Of a stretch of DNA of 64,000 nucleotides, positions 36,980-44,950 are shown in pieces. The position numbers and the translations under genes are program-made. Below the pieces are notes generated by a model. The model was not told the origin of the DNA. It made no database searches and saw nothing but the letters and a program-made list of their open reading frames with translations. Origin of the DNA: Geminicoccus sp. (GTDB taxonomy: Bacteria; Pseudomonadota; Alphaproteobacteria; UBA7985); NCBI GenBank assembly GCA_002708995.1, contig PAPT01000014.1, positions 1-64,000 of the forward strand. Reading direction: 5' to 3'. The first letter of the stretch is position 1. Each line of letters begins with the position of its first letter.

Positions 36980-37074
36980 ACGCTCCCTCCGCGAGTCCGA
37001 ACTCGATCAGGTGTTTAGGGTCGCGGCACGCCGCCTCTCAGCACCATCCGATCACGGATCGTGCTCCCCTGCGT
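36980..37074 (-). promoter_or_regulatory. TPP riboswitch (THI element)
   Basis: The minus strand carries the conserved THI-box parts in order and spacing: GGGGAGC (complement 37063-37069), CTGAGA (complement 37036-37041), GACCC, ACCTGATC (complement 37005-37012), a P5 stem CGAGT/ACTCG, and GGAGGGA (complement 36984-36990). P1 can pair ACGC (37071-37074) with GCGT (36980-36983). The terminal GGAGG is also the thiX Shine-Dalgarno and P1 touches the first GTG, so ligand binding would hide the start. The L5 loop is shorter than usual. Confidence 0.9.
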
Positions 37075-37218
37075 CTTGTCGTCCATTCCTACGGCAGCCA
37101 ACGGAGAAAGTAACGCGTTAGTTGCCTCGCAATCACACAAACTTCATGTGCGTTTTTGCCGGATCAGTCGTAACCTCTGCGGTGAAAGTATGCTGAACCA
37201 CTGCCGAGGATGATGTTT

Positions 37219-37743
37219 GTGTCTGCCCGCGCTGCCCTGATCGCCTTTGTCCTATTCCTGATCGGTGCGACCCCGGCCTGGTCACAGGCCGCGGCTGATT
37301 TGCCCGAGGGCGTCGAGCCCATGGCCTTCGGCGTTGACACCATGGTCATCACCACGGCCAACGGCCGCTTCGTCTACGATATTGAGGTCGCCACCACGCC
37401 GCAGCAGCAGGCGCGCGGGCTGATGTACCGGACATCTCTGGGCGTAAACAAAGGCATGCTGTTCATCTTCCCGCGCGAACAGATGCAGGCCTTCTGGATG
37501 GCCAACACCCTGATCCCGCTGGATATGGTCTTTATCGACGCCGAAGCACGACTGGTCAGCATCCAGCGAGAGGCCGAGCCGCTGTCGCGGACCTCACGCC
37601 CGTCGGAAGGGCCAGCACGGTTTGTGCTAGAAATCGACGGTGGTGAAGCCGCAGCACTTGGGATCGATGCCGATACCCTGTTCGAGTTCGGTCCCAAGAC
37701 GGTCGACTACCTCGAACGCCTCGATGCCTTGCTAGGCAACTAA
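37219..37743 (+). CDS. DUF192 family secreted protein
   Basis: A 174-residue protein with a cleavable signal peptide (hydrophobic run ending PAWSQ, near residue 23) and a DUF192 domain. The marks are EVATTPQQQARGLMYRTSL, GMLFIFPREQMQAFWMANTLIPLDMVFID and the terminal GEAAALGI. The fold is a small beta barrel of unknown function, usually exported. The GTG at 37219 has GAGG 9 nt upstream. ATG codons at 37210 and 37213 sit too close to that site. The gene converges on the nitronate monooxygenase with a 12-bp overlap. Confidence 0.85.
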   Translation: MSARAALIAFVLFLIGATPAWSQAAADLPEGVEPMAFGVDTMVITTANGRFVYDIEVATTPQQQARGLMYRTSLGVNKGMLFIFPREQMQAFWMANTLIPLDMVFIDAEARLVSIQREAEPLSRTSRPSEGPARFVLEIDGGEAAALGIDADTLFEFGPKTVDYLERLDALLGN

Positions 37744-38703
37744 GCGCGCCCGCGCCGCCGCATATTCCGCCTTCATCGTGTTGATCACGTCTGCAACCGG
37801 CCCGGCGTCGGCGATGTTGCCGACCCCCTGCCCCGCACCCCAGATATCGCGCCAGGCCTTGGCCTTGGTGTTGCCGCCAGAGCCGAAGTTCATCGCTGAT
37901 TTATCGGCCGAAGGAAGGTCGTTTGGATCCAGACCCGCCTTTTCAACCGACTTGGACAGGTAGTTGCCCGCAACCCCAGTGAACAGGTTGGTGTAGACCA
38001 CGTCCTTGGCCGCGGAATCGACAATCATCTGCTTGTAAGCCGGGTCGGCCTGCGCCTCCTCGGTGGCGATGAAGCGGGTGCCGATGTAGGCGAAATCTGC
38101 CCCCATGGCCTGCGCCGCGAGCACCGCGTCGCCGTAGGAGATCGCCCCCGACAGGGCAACCGGCCCATCGAAGAAGCTGCGGATTTCCCGGATCAGCGCA
38201 AACGGCGAGAGCATACCGGCATGTCCACCCGCACCAGCCGCCACACAGATCAGGCCGTCGACCCCCTGCTCCAGCGCCTTCTGCGCGTGCCGGATGGAAA
38301 TGATATCGTGCATGATAATGCCGCCGTAGGCGTGCACGGCCTGCACCACTTCCTTGGGCGGGTTCAGCGAGGTGATCACGACCGGCACCCGGTACTTCAC
38401 GCACATCTCGACGTCGTGCTCGAGCCGATTGTTTGACGGGTGACAGATCTGGTTCACCGCAAACGGTGCTGCGGGCTTGTCCGGGTTGGCTTCGTTGTAG
38501 GCCGCCAGCTCTTCAGTGATCCGCGCCAGCCACTCGTCGAGCGTGGCTTCAGGGCGCGCATTGAGCGCCGGAAACGAACCGACAACGCCGTTCTTGCACT
38601 GGGCAAGCACCAGATCCGGGTTTGAAATGATAAAAAGCGGCGCGCCGATTACCGGAAAATCTTTTAGTCTCTGCCGCAGATCGACAGGTAGTTGTTCACC
38701 CAC
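37732..38703 (-). CDS. Nitronate monooxygenase family protein
   Basis: A 323-residue FMN-binding TIM-barrel protein. VIGAPLFIISNPDLV at the start, VVITSLNPPKEV, GLICVAAGAGGHAG, LSGAISYGDAVLAAQAMGADFAYIGTRF are typical of 2-nitropropane dioxygenase-like enzymes, which oxidise toxic alkyl nitronates. The AGAGGHAG loop carries the His used as base in class I enzymes. I start at GTG 38703, 9 nt after AGGAGA. The longer reading to 38850 would run into the divergent dehydrogenase. Confidence 0.88.
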   Translation of the reverse strand: MGEQLPVDLRQRLKDFPVIGAPLFIISNPDLVLAQCKNGVVGSFPALNARPEATLDEWLARITEELAAYNEANPDKPAAPFAVNQICHPSNNRLEHDVEMCVKYRVPVVITSLNPPKEVVQAVHAYGGIIMHDIISIRHAQKALEQGVDGLICVAAGAGGHAGMLSPFALIREIRSFFDGPVALSGAISYGDAVLAAQAMGADFAYIGTRFIATEEAQADPAYKQMIVDSAAKDVVYTNLFTGVAGNYLSKSVEKAGLDPNDLPSADKSAMNFGSGGNTKAKAWRDIWGAGQGVGNIADAGPVADVINTMKAEYAAARARLVA

Positions 38704-38786
38704 AGTCTCAGGTCTCCTATTCTTCAGCGAACAACCTGCCGTAAATTCTTTGGTGATCAAGACCCCCGTGATGAGGAGCAGGGTCC

Positions 38787-39962
38787 ATGTCCGAATTTTC
38801 CTTCCAGACGGTGCCGAGCCTGACGTTCGGCGAGCCGGCTGCTGATGCACTCGCGTCCATGGTCGCCGGCGTCGGCGCCCGGAGGCTGATGCTGGTCACC
38901 GACCCCGGCGTGCGGGGCGCGGGGCTGGTCGATCCAGTGGTGGCAGCGCTTGAGACCAGCGGCCTGACGGTGGCTGTCTATGACGACATCGAAGCCGACC
39001 CGCCGGAGGCCAAAGTTCTGGCCGCCGTTGAGGCGGCGCGGGCCTTCGGCGCCGAGGCCATTGTCGGCTTTGGCGGGGGCAGCCCCATGGACACGGCCAA
39101 GCTCGTGGCCTTGCTCGTCCGCGCCGAACAGCCACTGAGCGAAATGTACGGCGTCGCGCAGGTCGACCGCAGCCGGATTCCCGGCGGTCGCCTTCCGCTG
39201 TTTCAGGTGCCGACCACGGCGGGAACCGGCTCAGAGGTCACACCCATCGCCATCGTCACCGTGGGTGCCGAAATCAAACTCGGTGTGGTCGACCCCATCC
39301 TCTACGCCGATGGTGCCGGGCTGGACCCGAGGCTGACGACAGGCCTGCCGCCCCATGTCACCGCCCACACCGGTATCGATGCGATGGTGCACGCGATCGA
39401 AGCCTACACCACGAAGCTCCGCAAGAACCCGCTGTCGGACAGCCTCGCCCGGCAGGCTCTGCAGCTGCTGGCCCGCGGGCTGCCCCGTGCAATGGAAGAC
39501 GGCAGTGATCTGAGCGCACGCGGGGATATGCTGCTCGGCGCCATGCTCGCCGGGCAGGCCTTCGCCAACGCACCGGTCGCCGCCGTCCACGCCCTCGCCT
39601 ACCCCATCGGGGCGCTGTTTCACGTGCCCCACGGGCTGTCGAACACGCAAGTGCTGACACCCGTGCTCCGCTTCAATGCCGAGACCAACCCCGGGCTCTA
39701 CGCCGAACTTGCTGACCTGCTGGTTCCCGGGCAAGCGGCCCGGGCCGGGGGCAGCGCGGACCGCGCCGCAGCCTTCATCGACTTCATGGCGCAACTCACG
39801 GCCGATTGCGGTGTCGATCCGCGTCTGCGGGCGGTCGGGATCTCCCACAACGACCTGCCCAAGCTGGCCGAGGACGCGATGAAGCAGACCCGCCTGCTGC
39901 AGAACAATCCGCGTGAGATGACCTACGAGGCAGCGCTGGCGATTTATTCCGCCGCGCTGTAG
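38787..39962 (+). CDS. Iron-containing alcohol dehydrogenase
   Basis: A 391-residue group III dehydrogenase. The NAD-binding GFGGGSPMDTAK (94-105) and PTTAGTGSE (142-150) motifs are present. The metal ligands align as Asp198, His202, His268 and His282, with the FucO-type spacing of 4 and 14. It oxidises or reduces a short alcohol or aldehyde with NAD(P)H; the substrate is not readable. It is divergent from the nitronate monooxygenase and stands alone on the plus strand. Confidence 0.92.
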   Translation: MSEFSFQTVPSLTFGEPAADALASMVAGVGARRLMLVTDPGVRGAGLVDPVVAALETSGLTVAVYDDIEADPPEAKVLAAVEAARAFGAEAIVGFGGGSPMDTAKLVALLVRAEQPLSEMYGVAQVDRSRIPGGRLPLFQVPTTAGTGSEVTPIAIVTVGAEIKLGVVDPILYADGAGLDPRLTTGLPPHVTAHTGIDAMVHAIEAYTTKLRKNPLSDSLARQALQLLARGLPRAMEDGSDLSARGDMLLGAMLAGQAFANAPVAAVHALAYPIGALFHVPHGLSNTQVLTPVLRFNAETNPGLYAELADLLVPGQAARAGGSADRAAAFIDFMAQLTADCGVDPRLRAVGISHNDLPKLAEDAMKQTRLLQNNPREMTYEAALAIYSAAL

Positions 39963-40052
39963 TTGCAGGCGCCGCCGCCCTCAAAGCGTCATTGCAGCCG
40001 CCACGAATTCTCTGTTGTAAGTCAGACCGGGCAATGTACGTCTAGGAGATAG

Positions 40053-40068
40053 GCGGGACATTTCCCGC
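40053..40068 (+). promoter_or_regulatory. Hairpin in the MATE leader
   Basis: Arms GCGGGA and TCCCGC with a CATT loop lie directly ahead of the CAGGA ribosome site of the MATE gene (start 40092). It could modulate translation initiation. Small stem, so low weight. Confidence 0.25.
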
Positions 40069-40091
40069 ACCCCTCTGTTTCAGGAAAATCC

Positions 40092-41651
40092 ATGACCGCG
40101 AACGCGAACCAACCCGCGTCTGAGGCCGTCAGCCCAGCGGCGAAACGCCGAGGCCCTGACCTGACCGAAGACCCCATCGGCCGCCTGCTGATCGCCCTCG
40201 CCGTTCCCGCGGGTATCGGGTTCTTCTTCATGATCGCCTACAACCTCGTGGACACCGTCTGGGCGAACCAGTATCCGGCCCCCGGCAAAGCCGCGAACCC
40301 GACCGGCGCCGCGCTGGCGCGGTCCTTCGGGCCGTTCTTCCTGATGCAGGCCTTCTCCATCGGGCTGATGCAGGGAACGACGGCGCTGGTCGCCAATGCG
40401 CTAGGCGCCAAGGAACATAACCGCGCCCGCCACATCATCGCTCAGGCCATGATCGCGGGGGTTCTGGTCGGTATCACGCTGTTCCTGATCGCCACGGTCA
40501 TTCCCGTTCCTGGGCGGGAAGGCACTTTCATTGCGTTCTACTACGAGCTTCTCTCCAGCGGGAACGCCGAGGCTGTGCGGCTGGGTCTGGCCTATATCTA
40601 TCCTATCGTGTTCCTGGCCCCGGCGCTGATCGTGATTTCCGTGTTCAACGCAATCCTGAGCGCCAAGGGTGACTTCACCACATTCGGCATCGTTCAGGTG
40701 GCGGCGTTTTTCGCCAACCTGATCCTCGATCCCATCCTCGTCTTCGGCGGTACGCCCTTCAGCCTCTATGGCCTCAATGTCGACCTGCCAAACTTCCTGC
40801 CCGAGCTGGGCGTCGCTGGTCTTGCCTGGGCCACGGTGATCACCCAGCTGGCCGGCGCCGTCATCGTCATGATTGTCGCCTTGCGCACCGGTATTTTCAG
40901 CGGTCTGAAGCTGCGCGAGTTCATCCCGTTCTGGCCACTGCTGAGCCAGGTGATCGGCCAGGGGGTCCCCGCTGCCGTCAACATGCTTCTGATCGCCGGC
41001 GGCTTCATCTCCATCCAGTTCTTTGTGCCTGAAATCGCCAAGCAGGCCGGCAGTGTGCTTCTGGAAACCATGAGCCCGGCGGAGGCCGGTGAGGCTGCTG
41101 TTAACGGGTACATGAACGCCGCCCGGATCGAACAGCTGCTCTTGTTGCCTGTCATCGGACTGGAGCTGGCGCTGATCTCGATCGTTGGCAACAATCTCGG
41201 CGCCCGCAAGGAAGAGCGCATCTGGCGCGCTTACCGGTTGGCAATGATCAGCGCTCTAGTTGTCACAATCGTTGGCATGATCATCCAGTTCGCCGGGCAC
41301 AGTCTGTTCCCCTCGTGGATCAACGAGTCCGACGAGACGCTGCGGGTGTCCTCGGGCATGCTGTCGATCTCCGCCTTCCTGTTACCGGCCTTCGCGCTGG
41401 TGTTCATGAATTCCGGCACGCTGCAGGGGATGAAACGCCCGCTGTTCGCCATGATCATCAACTCCGTGCGCCTCGTGGTCGGTCCGTTCGTGGTCTATCT
41501 GGTGATTTTGCAGATCGCGCCCGGTAACCTTTTCGCCTTCTGGGTTGGCTACGGTGCCGTTGCCTGGGGCTGTGGCGTTTTCGCGGTGTGGTATACTCCC
41601 GGGCGAATGAGACGCGTCATCAGCCGGGAGTTTGCCTCTCCGGCTGCCTGA
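40092..41651 (+). CDS. MATE family efflux transporter
   Basis: A 519-residue integral membrane protein with about twelve hydrophobic segments in two homologous halves (about 30-260 and 275-500). IALAVPAGIGFFFMIAYNLVD at the start of the first half and the QGVPAAVNM segment opening the second half are typical of MATE proteins, which export cationic drugs or metabolites against Na+ or H+. A polar N-terminal tail of 28 residues precedes helix 1. ppk1 follows after 28 bp, so the three plus-strand genes may be one operon. Confidence 0.9.
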   Translation: MTANANQPASEAVSPAAKRRGPDLTEDPIGRLLIALAVPAGIGFFFMIAYNLVDTVWANQYPAPGKAANPTGAALARSFGPFFLMQAFSIGLMQGTTALVANALGAKEHNRARHIIAQAMIAGVLVGITLFLIATVIPVPGREGTFIAFYYELLSSGNAEAVRLGLAYIYPIVFLAPALIVISVFNAILSAKGDFTTFGIVQVAAFFANLILDPILVFGGTPFSLYGLNVDLPNFLPELGVAGLAWATVITQLAGAVIVMIVALRTGIFSGLKLREFIPFWPLLSQVIGQGVPAAVNMLLIAGGFISIQFFVPEIAKQAGSVLLETMSPAEAGEAAVNGYMNAARIEQLLLLPVIGLELALISIVGNNLGARKEERIWRAYRLAMISALVVTIVGMIIQFAGHSLFPSWINESDETLRVSSGMLSISAFLLPAFALVFMNSGTLQGMKRPLFAMIINSVRLVVGPFVVYLVILQIAPGNLFAFWVGYGAVAWGCGVFAVWYTPGRMRRVISREFASPAA

Positions 41652-41679
41652 CAGTCGCCGCGAGCGAGGGGAAAGCCGT

Positions 41680-43902
41680 ATGATGGACAAACCGTTGACC
41701 GCGCCCGACCGGGATGATCTGGAGCCTCTACTACAGGCCGAAAAGGTCGGCATGGATGCCCCGGAGCGCTTCATCAACCGTGAAATCTCGTGGCTTGGCT
41801 TCAACGAACGGGGGCTCGCCGAGGCCCAGCGCGAGCAGCACCCGCTGCTCGAACGCCTGCGCTTTGTCGCCATTTCGGCCACCAACCTCGAAGAATTCAT
41901 CATGGTGCGCTTCGCCGGCCTGAAAGCACAGGTCCGCGCCCGGATGGAAACGCTCTCGCCCGAAGGCCTGACATCCGCCCAGCAGGTGGCTATGACCGCC
42001 GCCCGGGTCCGCGACCTGCAGCTGCGGCAGCTCGAAGTCTGGCACGGCCTGCACGATGCGCTGAAGCAGAGTGACATCCACGTCATCGAACGCAGCGAGC
42101 TGATCGACAGCGAGCTCCAGCACCTCGAAGAAACCTTCGAAACCGAGTGGCTGCCGGTGCTGACGCCGATCTCGGTCGACCCGTCTCACCCCTTCCCCTT
42201 CATCCGCAATCTGGCGGTGTCGATGGTGATGGAACTGACGCGGCAGAGCGACAACCGCCGCTTTACCGGCCTGCTGATGATCCCCTCGGACATGCCCGGG
42301 TTCATCCGCCTGCCCCGCAACGCGCAGGGTCATTCGCGCATCGTCCCGGCCGCGGAAGTCCTGCACCACTATCTCGGGCGCCTGTTCCCCGGCTTTACCG
42401 TGGAAAACCCAGGTTTCTTCCAGCTGTTCCGCGACAGCGATATCGAACTCGCCGAAGAAGCCGAAGACCTCGTGCGCCTGTTCGAAACCGCGCTCAAGCG
42501 GCGCACGCGCGGCGACTCAGTTTCGATCAACATCGACGATCGTGTGCCCGACCATCTGGTTGCAGCCTTGCTCGATGAATTCGGGCTGGCGCCGGAGGAC
42601 TGCGTGCGCATGGGTGGCGATATCAACCTCGCCCAGCTCAGCGAAATCTGCGACATCAACCGCCCGGAGCTGAAGTTCCAGCCCTACGATCCGCGCTACC
42701 CCGAGCGCGTGCGGGACTTCGACGGCGACTGCTTCGCCGCCATCCGCGCCAAGGATTTTGTGATCCACCACCCTTTCGAAAGCTTCGATGTGGTGGTCCG
42801 TTTCCTCAATCAGGCTGCCAATGACCCCGACGTGGTCGCCATTAAGCAGACGCTGTACCGCACCTCGAACGACAGCCCGATCATCTCCGCCCTCAAGCAC
42901 GCCGCTGAAGCGGGAAAGTCGGTCACCGCGCTGGTCGAGCTCAAGGCCCGCTTCGACGAAGAAGCCAACATCCGTTGGGCCCGGGATATGGAGCGCGCCG
43001 GGGTGCAGGTGGTCTATGGCTTCCTCGACCTGAAAACCCACGCCAAGGTCAGCCTCGTCGCCCGGCGGGAAAGCGGTGGCTTGCGCACCTACTGCCACTT
43101 CGGCACCGGCAACTATCACCCGATCACCGCACGGATCTATACCGACCTGTCCTACTTCACCGACGATATCGAATTCGCGCAGGACGCCGGGCGGCTGTTC
43201 AACTACATGACCTCCTACGCCGTCCCGACCAAGATGAACCGGATTTCGCTGGCCCCGCTGGACATGCGTGAAACCCTGATGGACGCGATCGAAGACGAAA
43301 CCCGCGCCGCACAGCAGGGCAAGCCCGCCGGCATCTGGGCCAAGATGAACTCGCTCGTTGATCCGGAGATCATCGACGCCCTGTATCGCGCCTCGCAGGC
43401 CGGGGTGAAGATCGAGCTGGTGGTGCGCGGCATCTGCTGCCTGCGCCCGGGGATTGCGGGGCTGTCAGAGAACATCACGGTCACCTCCATCATCGGGCGG
43501 TTCCTCGAACACTCGCGCATCTGCTGCTTTGCCAATGGTGCCGCTCTGCCCTCGCGACAGGCCCGGGTGTTCATCTCCTCGGCCGACTGGATGCCACGGA
43601 ACATTAACCGGCGCGTCGAAACCCTGATCCCCATTCTCAATGAGACTGTACACCAGCAGATCCTCGACGAGATCATGGTGACCAACCTGCGCGACACGGC
43701 CAACACATGGGTTCTGCAGCCCGACGGCAGCTATATCCACCGTTCGGTCGAGGCCTCGGATTTGATTTCCAGCCACCAGTACTTCATGGAGACCCCGAGC
43801 CTGTCTGGCCGGGGCCGCGCGGGCGGTGGCGGCAAGGGGAAGAAGGGCAAAGGCAAGAACAAGTCCAAGGCCCGGGCAAAGCCCGGGGTCGGCGGCGGTT
43901 AA
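41680..43902 (+). CDS. ppk1: Polyphosphate kinase 1
   Basis: A 740-residue PPK1 that builds polyphosphate from ATP through a phosphohistidine. The N-terminal ERFINREISWLGFNERGLAEA, the PYDPRYPE/HHPFESFDVV core, KQTLYRTSNDSPI, ELKARFDEEANIRWA, and KTHAKVSLVARRE with the phosphorylated His are intact. Beyond the conserved core lies a Gly/Lys-rich tail (about the last 35 residues) not in E. coli PPK. The tandem ATGs at 41680/41683 lie 8-11 nt after GAGGGG; a TTG frame start at 41632 is rejected. Confidence 0.97.
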   Translation: MMDKPLTAPDRDDLEPLLQAEKVGMDAPERFINREISWLGFNERGLAEAQREQHPLLERLRFVAISATNLEEFIMVRFAGLKAQVRARMETLSPEGLTSAQQVAMTAARVRDLQLRQLEVWHGLHDALKQSDIHVIERSELIDSELQHLEETFETEWLPVLTPISVDPSHPFPFIRNLAVSMVMELTRQSDNRRFTGLLMIPSDMPGFIRLPRNAQGHSRIVPAAEVLHHYLGRLFPGFTVENPGFFQLFRDSDIELAEEAEDLVRLFETALKRRTRGDSVSINIDDRVPDHLVAALLDEFGLAPEDCVRMGGDINLAQLSEICDINRPELKFQPYDPRYPERVRDFDGDCFAAIRAKDFVIHHPFESFDVVVRFLNQAANDPDVVAIKQTLYRTSNDSPIISALKHAAEAGKSVTALVELKARFDEEANIRWARDMERAGVQVVYGFLDLKTHAKVSLVARRESGGLRTYCHFGTGNYHPITARIYTDLSYFTDDIEFAQDAGRLFNYMTSYAVPTKMNRISLAPLDMRETLMDAIEDETRAAQQGKPAGIWAKMNSLVDPEIIDALYRASQAGVKIELVVRGICCLRPGIAGLSENITVTSIIGRFLEHSRICCFANGAALPSRQARVFISSADWMPRNINRRVETLIPILNETVHQQILDEIMVTNLRDTANTWVLQPDGSYIHRSVEASDLISSHQYFMETPSLSGRGRAGGGGKGKKGKGKNKSKARAKPGVGGG

Positions 43903-43923
43903 GCCGGGGACTCAGGAGATTAA

Positions 43924-44922
43924 GTGCGTATAGCGGAACACCATGGCGTCCCGCCCTTAGGCGTGTTGGACATCGGCTCCAACACGGTCCGCCTGGTCCT
44001 CTTTCGAAAGCAGAGCACCGACCTCGAACCCGCGTGGGCGAACTGGCGCGAAGTCTTCAACATGCGTGAGCCCTGCCGCCTGGGCGAAGGGCTGGCGGCC
44101 ACCGGCGAGATGAAGCCGGCGAACCTTGCCCACGCCTTCCGTGCGATCCGCGATTTCCGCCGCGCCCTCGCCGAAAGCGCGCCGGACGCTTACATCGACG
44201 TGCTCGCCACCGCCGCTGTGCGCGATGCCAGCAACGCCAACCGGCTGATCGACCTCATCGACCGGGCCTTCGGCGCGCCGCCCCGGGTTTTGTCGGGTGA
44301 AGAAGAAGCCCGCTACGCCACGCTCGGTGTGCACTACGGGCACGAACATGCGCAGGGCCTGTTTGCCGACCTTGGCGGGGGTTCGCTCGAACTCAGCCTT
44401 GGCGAAAATACCGTCATGACCTCGCTGCCACTCGGCGTGCTGCGCCTGCTCGAGCAGTCGCGCGGCAAGCCCGGCTGCGCCCGGTCCATCATCCGGGAGG
44501 CGCTCAAACCAGTCCGGTTTATCCAAGAAACTGAGGGCGACACCCTGCATCTGGTCGGGGGATCGTGGCGGGCCATGGGCTCCCTCCATCGCCTGCTCCA
44601 GCGCGAACCCTTGCCGCAGCTGATCGAGGGTTACGGGCTCAAGGCACGCAAGACCCGCCGCTTTGCCGGCCGCATTGTCCGGGAGAAACCCGACCGTCTG
44701 CGGCCCTATCTGCGCCGCTCGGACCGGGCCGATACCCTGCCCTATGCAGCGCTGGTGCTGCGTCGCCTGATCAAGCAGAGCGGGGTTTCACGCGTGCGGT
44801 TCTCCCAGTACGGCATCCGCGAAGGCCTGCTGGTCGACTGGGTGCGGCAGGAGCGCTTCAGCGCGCCCGTCAATGATCGCCAGTTTGCGCTCAATCTCGA
44901 CGAACCCCCCGCCTCGCTTTGA
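43924..44922 (+). CDS. ppx: Ppx/GppA family exopolyphosphatase
   Basis: A 332-residue actin-like ASKHA phosphatase that degrades polyphosphate or pppGpp. GVLDIGSNTVRLVLF is the first phosphate motif, FADLGGGSLELSL the second, and LATAAVRDASNANRL the helix between them. It lacks the C-terminal HD-like extension of E. coli Ppx, so it is a short two-domain form. The GTG start has AGGAG 6 nt upstream. It begins 21 bp after ppk1, so synthesis and breakdown of polyphosphate are co-transcribed. Confidence 0.93.
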   Translation: MRIAEHHGVPPLGVLDIGSNTVRLVLFRKQSTDLEPAWANWREVFNMREPCRLGEGLAATGEMKPANLAHAFRAIRDFRRALAESAPDAYIDVLATAAVRDASNANRLIDLIDRAFGAPPRVLSGEEEARYATLGVHYGHEHAQGLFADLGGGSLELSLGENTVMTSLPLGVLRLLEQSRGKPGCARSIIREALKPVRFIQETEGDTLHLVGGSWRAMGSLHRLLQREPLPQLIEGYGLKARKTRRFAGRIVREKPDRLRPYLRRSDRADTLPYAALVLRRLIKQSGVSRVRFSQYGIREGLLVDWVRQERFSAPVNDRQFALNLDEPPASL

Positions 44923-44929
44923 GGCTGCA

Positions 44930-44950
44930 GAGACCCTGACGCGGGGTCTC
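44930..44950. terminator. Bidirectional hairpin between ppx and asmA
   Basis: Perfect arms GAGACCC (44930-44936) and GGGTCTC (44944-44950) sit between the converging ppx and AsmA stops. No T-run on either side, so it may act with Rho or as a processing stem. Confidence 0.4.
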
